Source: Chloroflexota bacterium (lineage in GTDB: Bacteria > Chloroflexota > Dormibacteria > Dormibacterales > Dormibacteraceae). From it: DNA of 5,656 bases. This document shows, in pieces, positions 5,449 to 5,656 of this stretch. Position 1 is the first letter of the stretch; each line of letters starts with the position of its first letter. Location of the stretch: NCBI GenBank assembly GCA_003446775.1, contig DMCH01000083.1:1-5656 (forward strand), read 5' to 3'. The notes beneath the pieces are model-generated. The model had not been told where the DNA came from, searched no databases, and worked only from the letters and a program-made list of their open reading frames with translations. A program made the translations under genes and the position numbers.

Positions 5449-5656
5449 GCCGGCTGTGGTCTGCCCACGATTCGGAGTGGCGAGACCCGGCTCAAGTGAT
5501 CAGCCAGTGGAGCGGTGCCGGCGACACCGGGCAGGAACTGCTCCGATTTCGTGTTCGGGGCGATTGGTGGGATGTCCTGGCGGAGCACAAGATCACGCTG
5601 TTGGTGACCCGGGAGTATGAGCACCTCGTCATCGCCCTTTCGCCCGGTTTGCGCCG
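5424..5656 (+). CDS. Unrecognised protein, 3' end beyond the window
   Basis: The frame is open from ATG 5424 to the right edge, giving 77 residues plus two bases, with GGAGG 8 bases upstream. It overlaps the family 2 glycosyltransferase gene by 25 bases in a different frame. The visible part has a polar N-terminus with no signal peptide or membrane helix. A Trp-rich patch (RGDWWDVLAEHK, 45-56) follows, then an alternating hydrophobic stretch ITLLVTREYEHLVIALS (57-73) that looks like beta strands of a globular or propeller domain. I do not recognise the family. By position it is the fifth gene of the operon and presumably serves the same glycan pathway. Confidence 0.65.
   Translation, partial: MAPQPSQLSRLWSAHDSEWRDPAQVISQWSGAGDTGQELLRFRVRGDWWDVLAEHKITLLVTREYEHLVIALSPGLR

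Overview
This is a 5.66 kb stretch of high-GC bacterial DNA carrying seven protein genes, the last of them cut by the window edge. Four of the seven start with GTG. There is no rRNA, tRNA, CRISPR array, transposase or phage gene. The GC richness, the GTG starts, the tight GTGA gene overlaps and the GC-rich palindromes at gene ends suggest a high-GC soil or uncultured lineage (Chloroflexota/Dormibacterota-like, Actinomycetota-like or similar). That placement is a guess, because nothing here is a phylogenetic marker.

Layout. Bases 1-127 are a leader holding two GC-rich hairpins. Bases 128-1111 (+) encode a secreted lipoprotein with a Ser-Pro linker and a six-blade kelch-type propeller. Bases 1112-1206 are a convergent intergenic gap with several hairpins. 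Bases 1207-1719 (-) encode a small membrane protein with HExxH and NxxGP motifs, like M50 site-2 proteases. From 1765 to the right edge lies a tightly packed plus-strand operon: a GT-C type polytopic glycosyltransferase (1765-3015), the N-terminal subunit of a split transketolase (3012-3812), its C-terminal subunit (3809-4738), a family 2 glycosyltransferase (4735-5448), and an unrecognised partial gene (5424 to the edge). Three consecutive junctions are 4-base GTGA overlaps and the fourth overlaps by 25 bases, so the genes are probably co-transcribed and translationally coupled.

How the genes may work together. The operon pairs a ThDP-dependent two-carbon-transfer enzyme with one cytoplasmic-type (GT2) and one membrane-embedded (GT-C) sugar transferase. 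A consistent reading is a surface-glycan or glycolipid module. The transketolase-like pair would make or remodel a sugar, the GT2 would load a sugar onto a lipid carrier, and the GT-C enzyme would transfer it outside the membrane. The substrates cannot be read from sequence, and the link between these steps is inference.

The most unusual non-coding signal is a palindromic leader present twice: a GC hairpin, then GACC, then a C-rich/G-rich hairpin ending in the identical 15-mer GGTGGGGAGGTGAAA. In both copies this 15-mer supplies the purine-rich stretch, the GTG start and the second codon of the gene (kelch lipoprotein and transketolase N subunit). I see no clear new defence or mobile system in this window.
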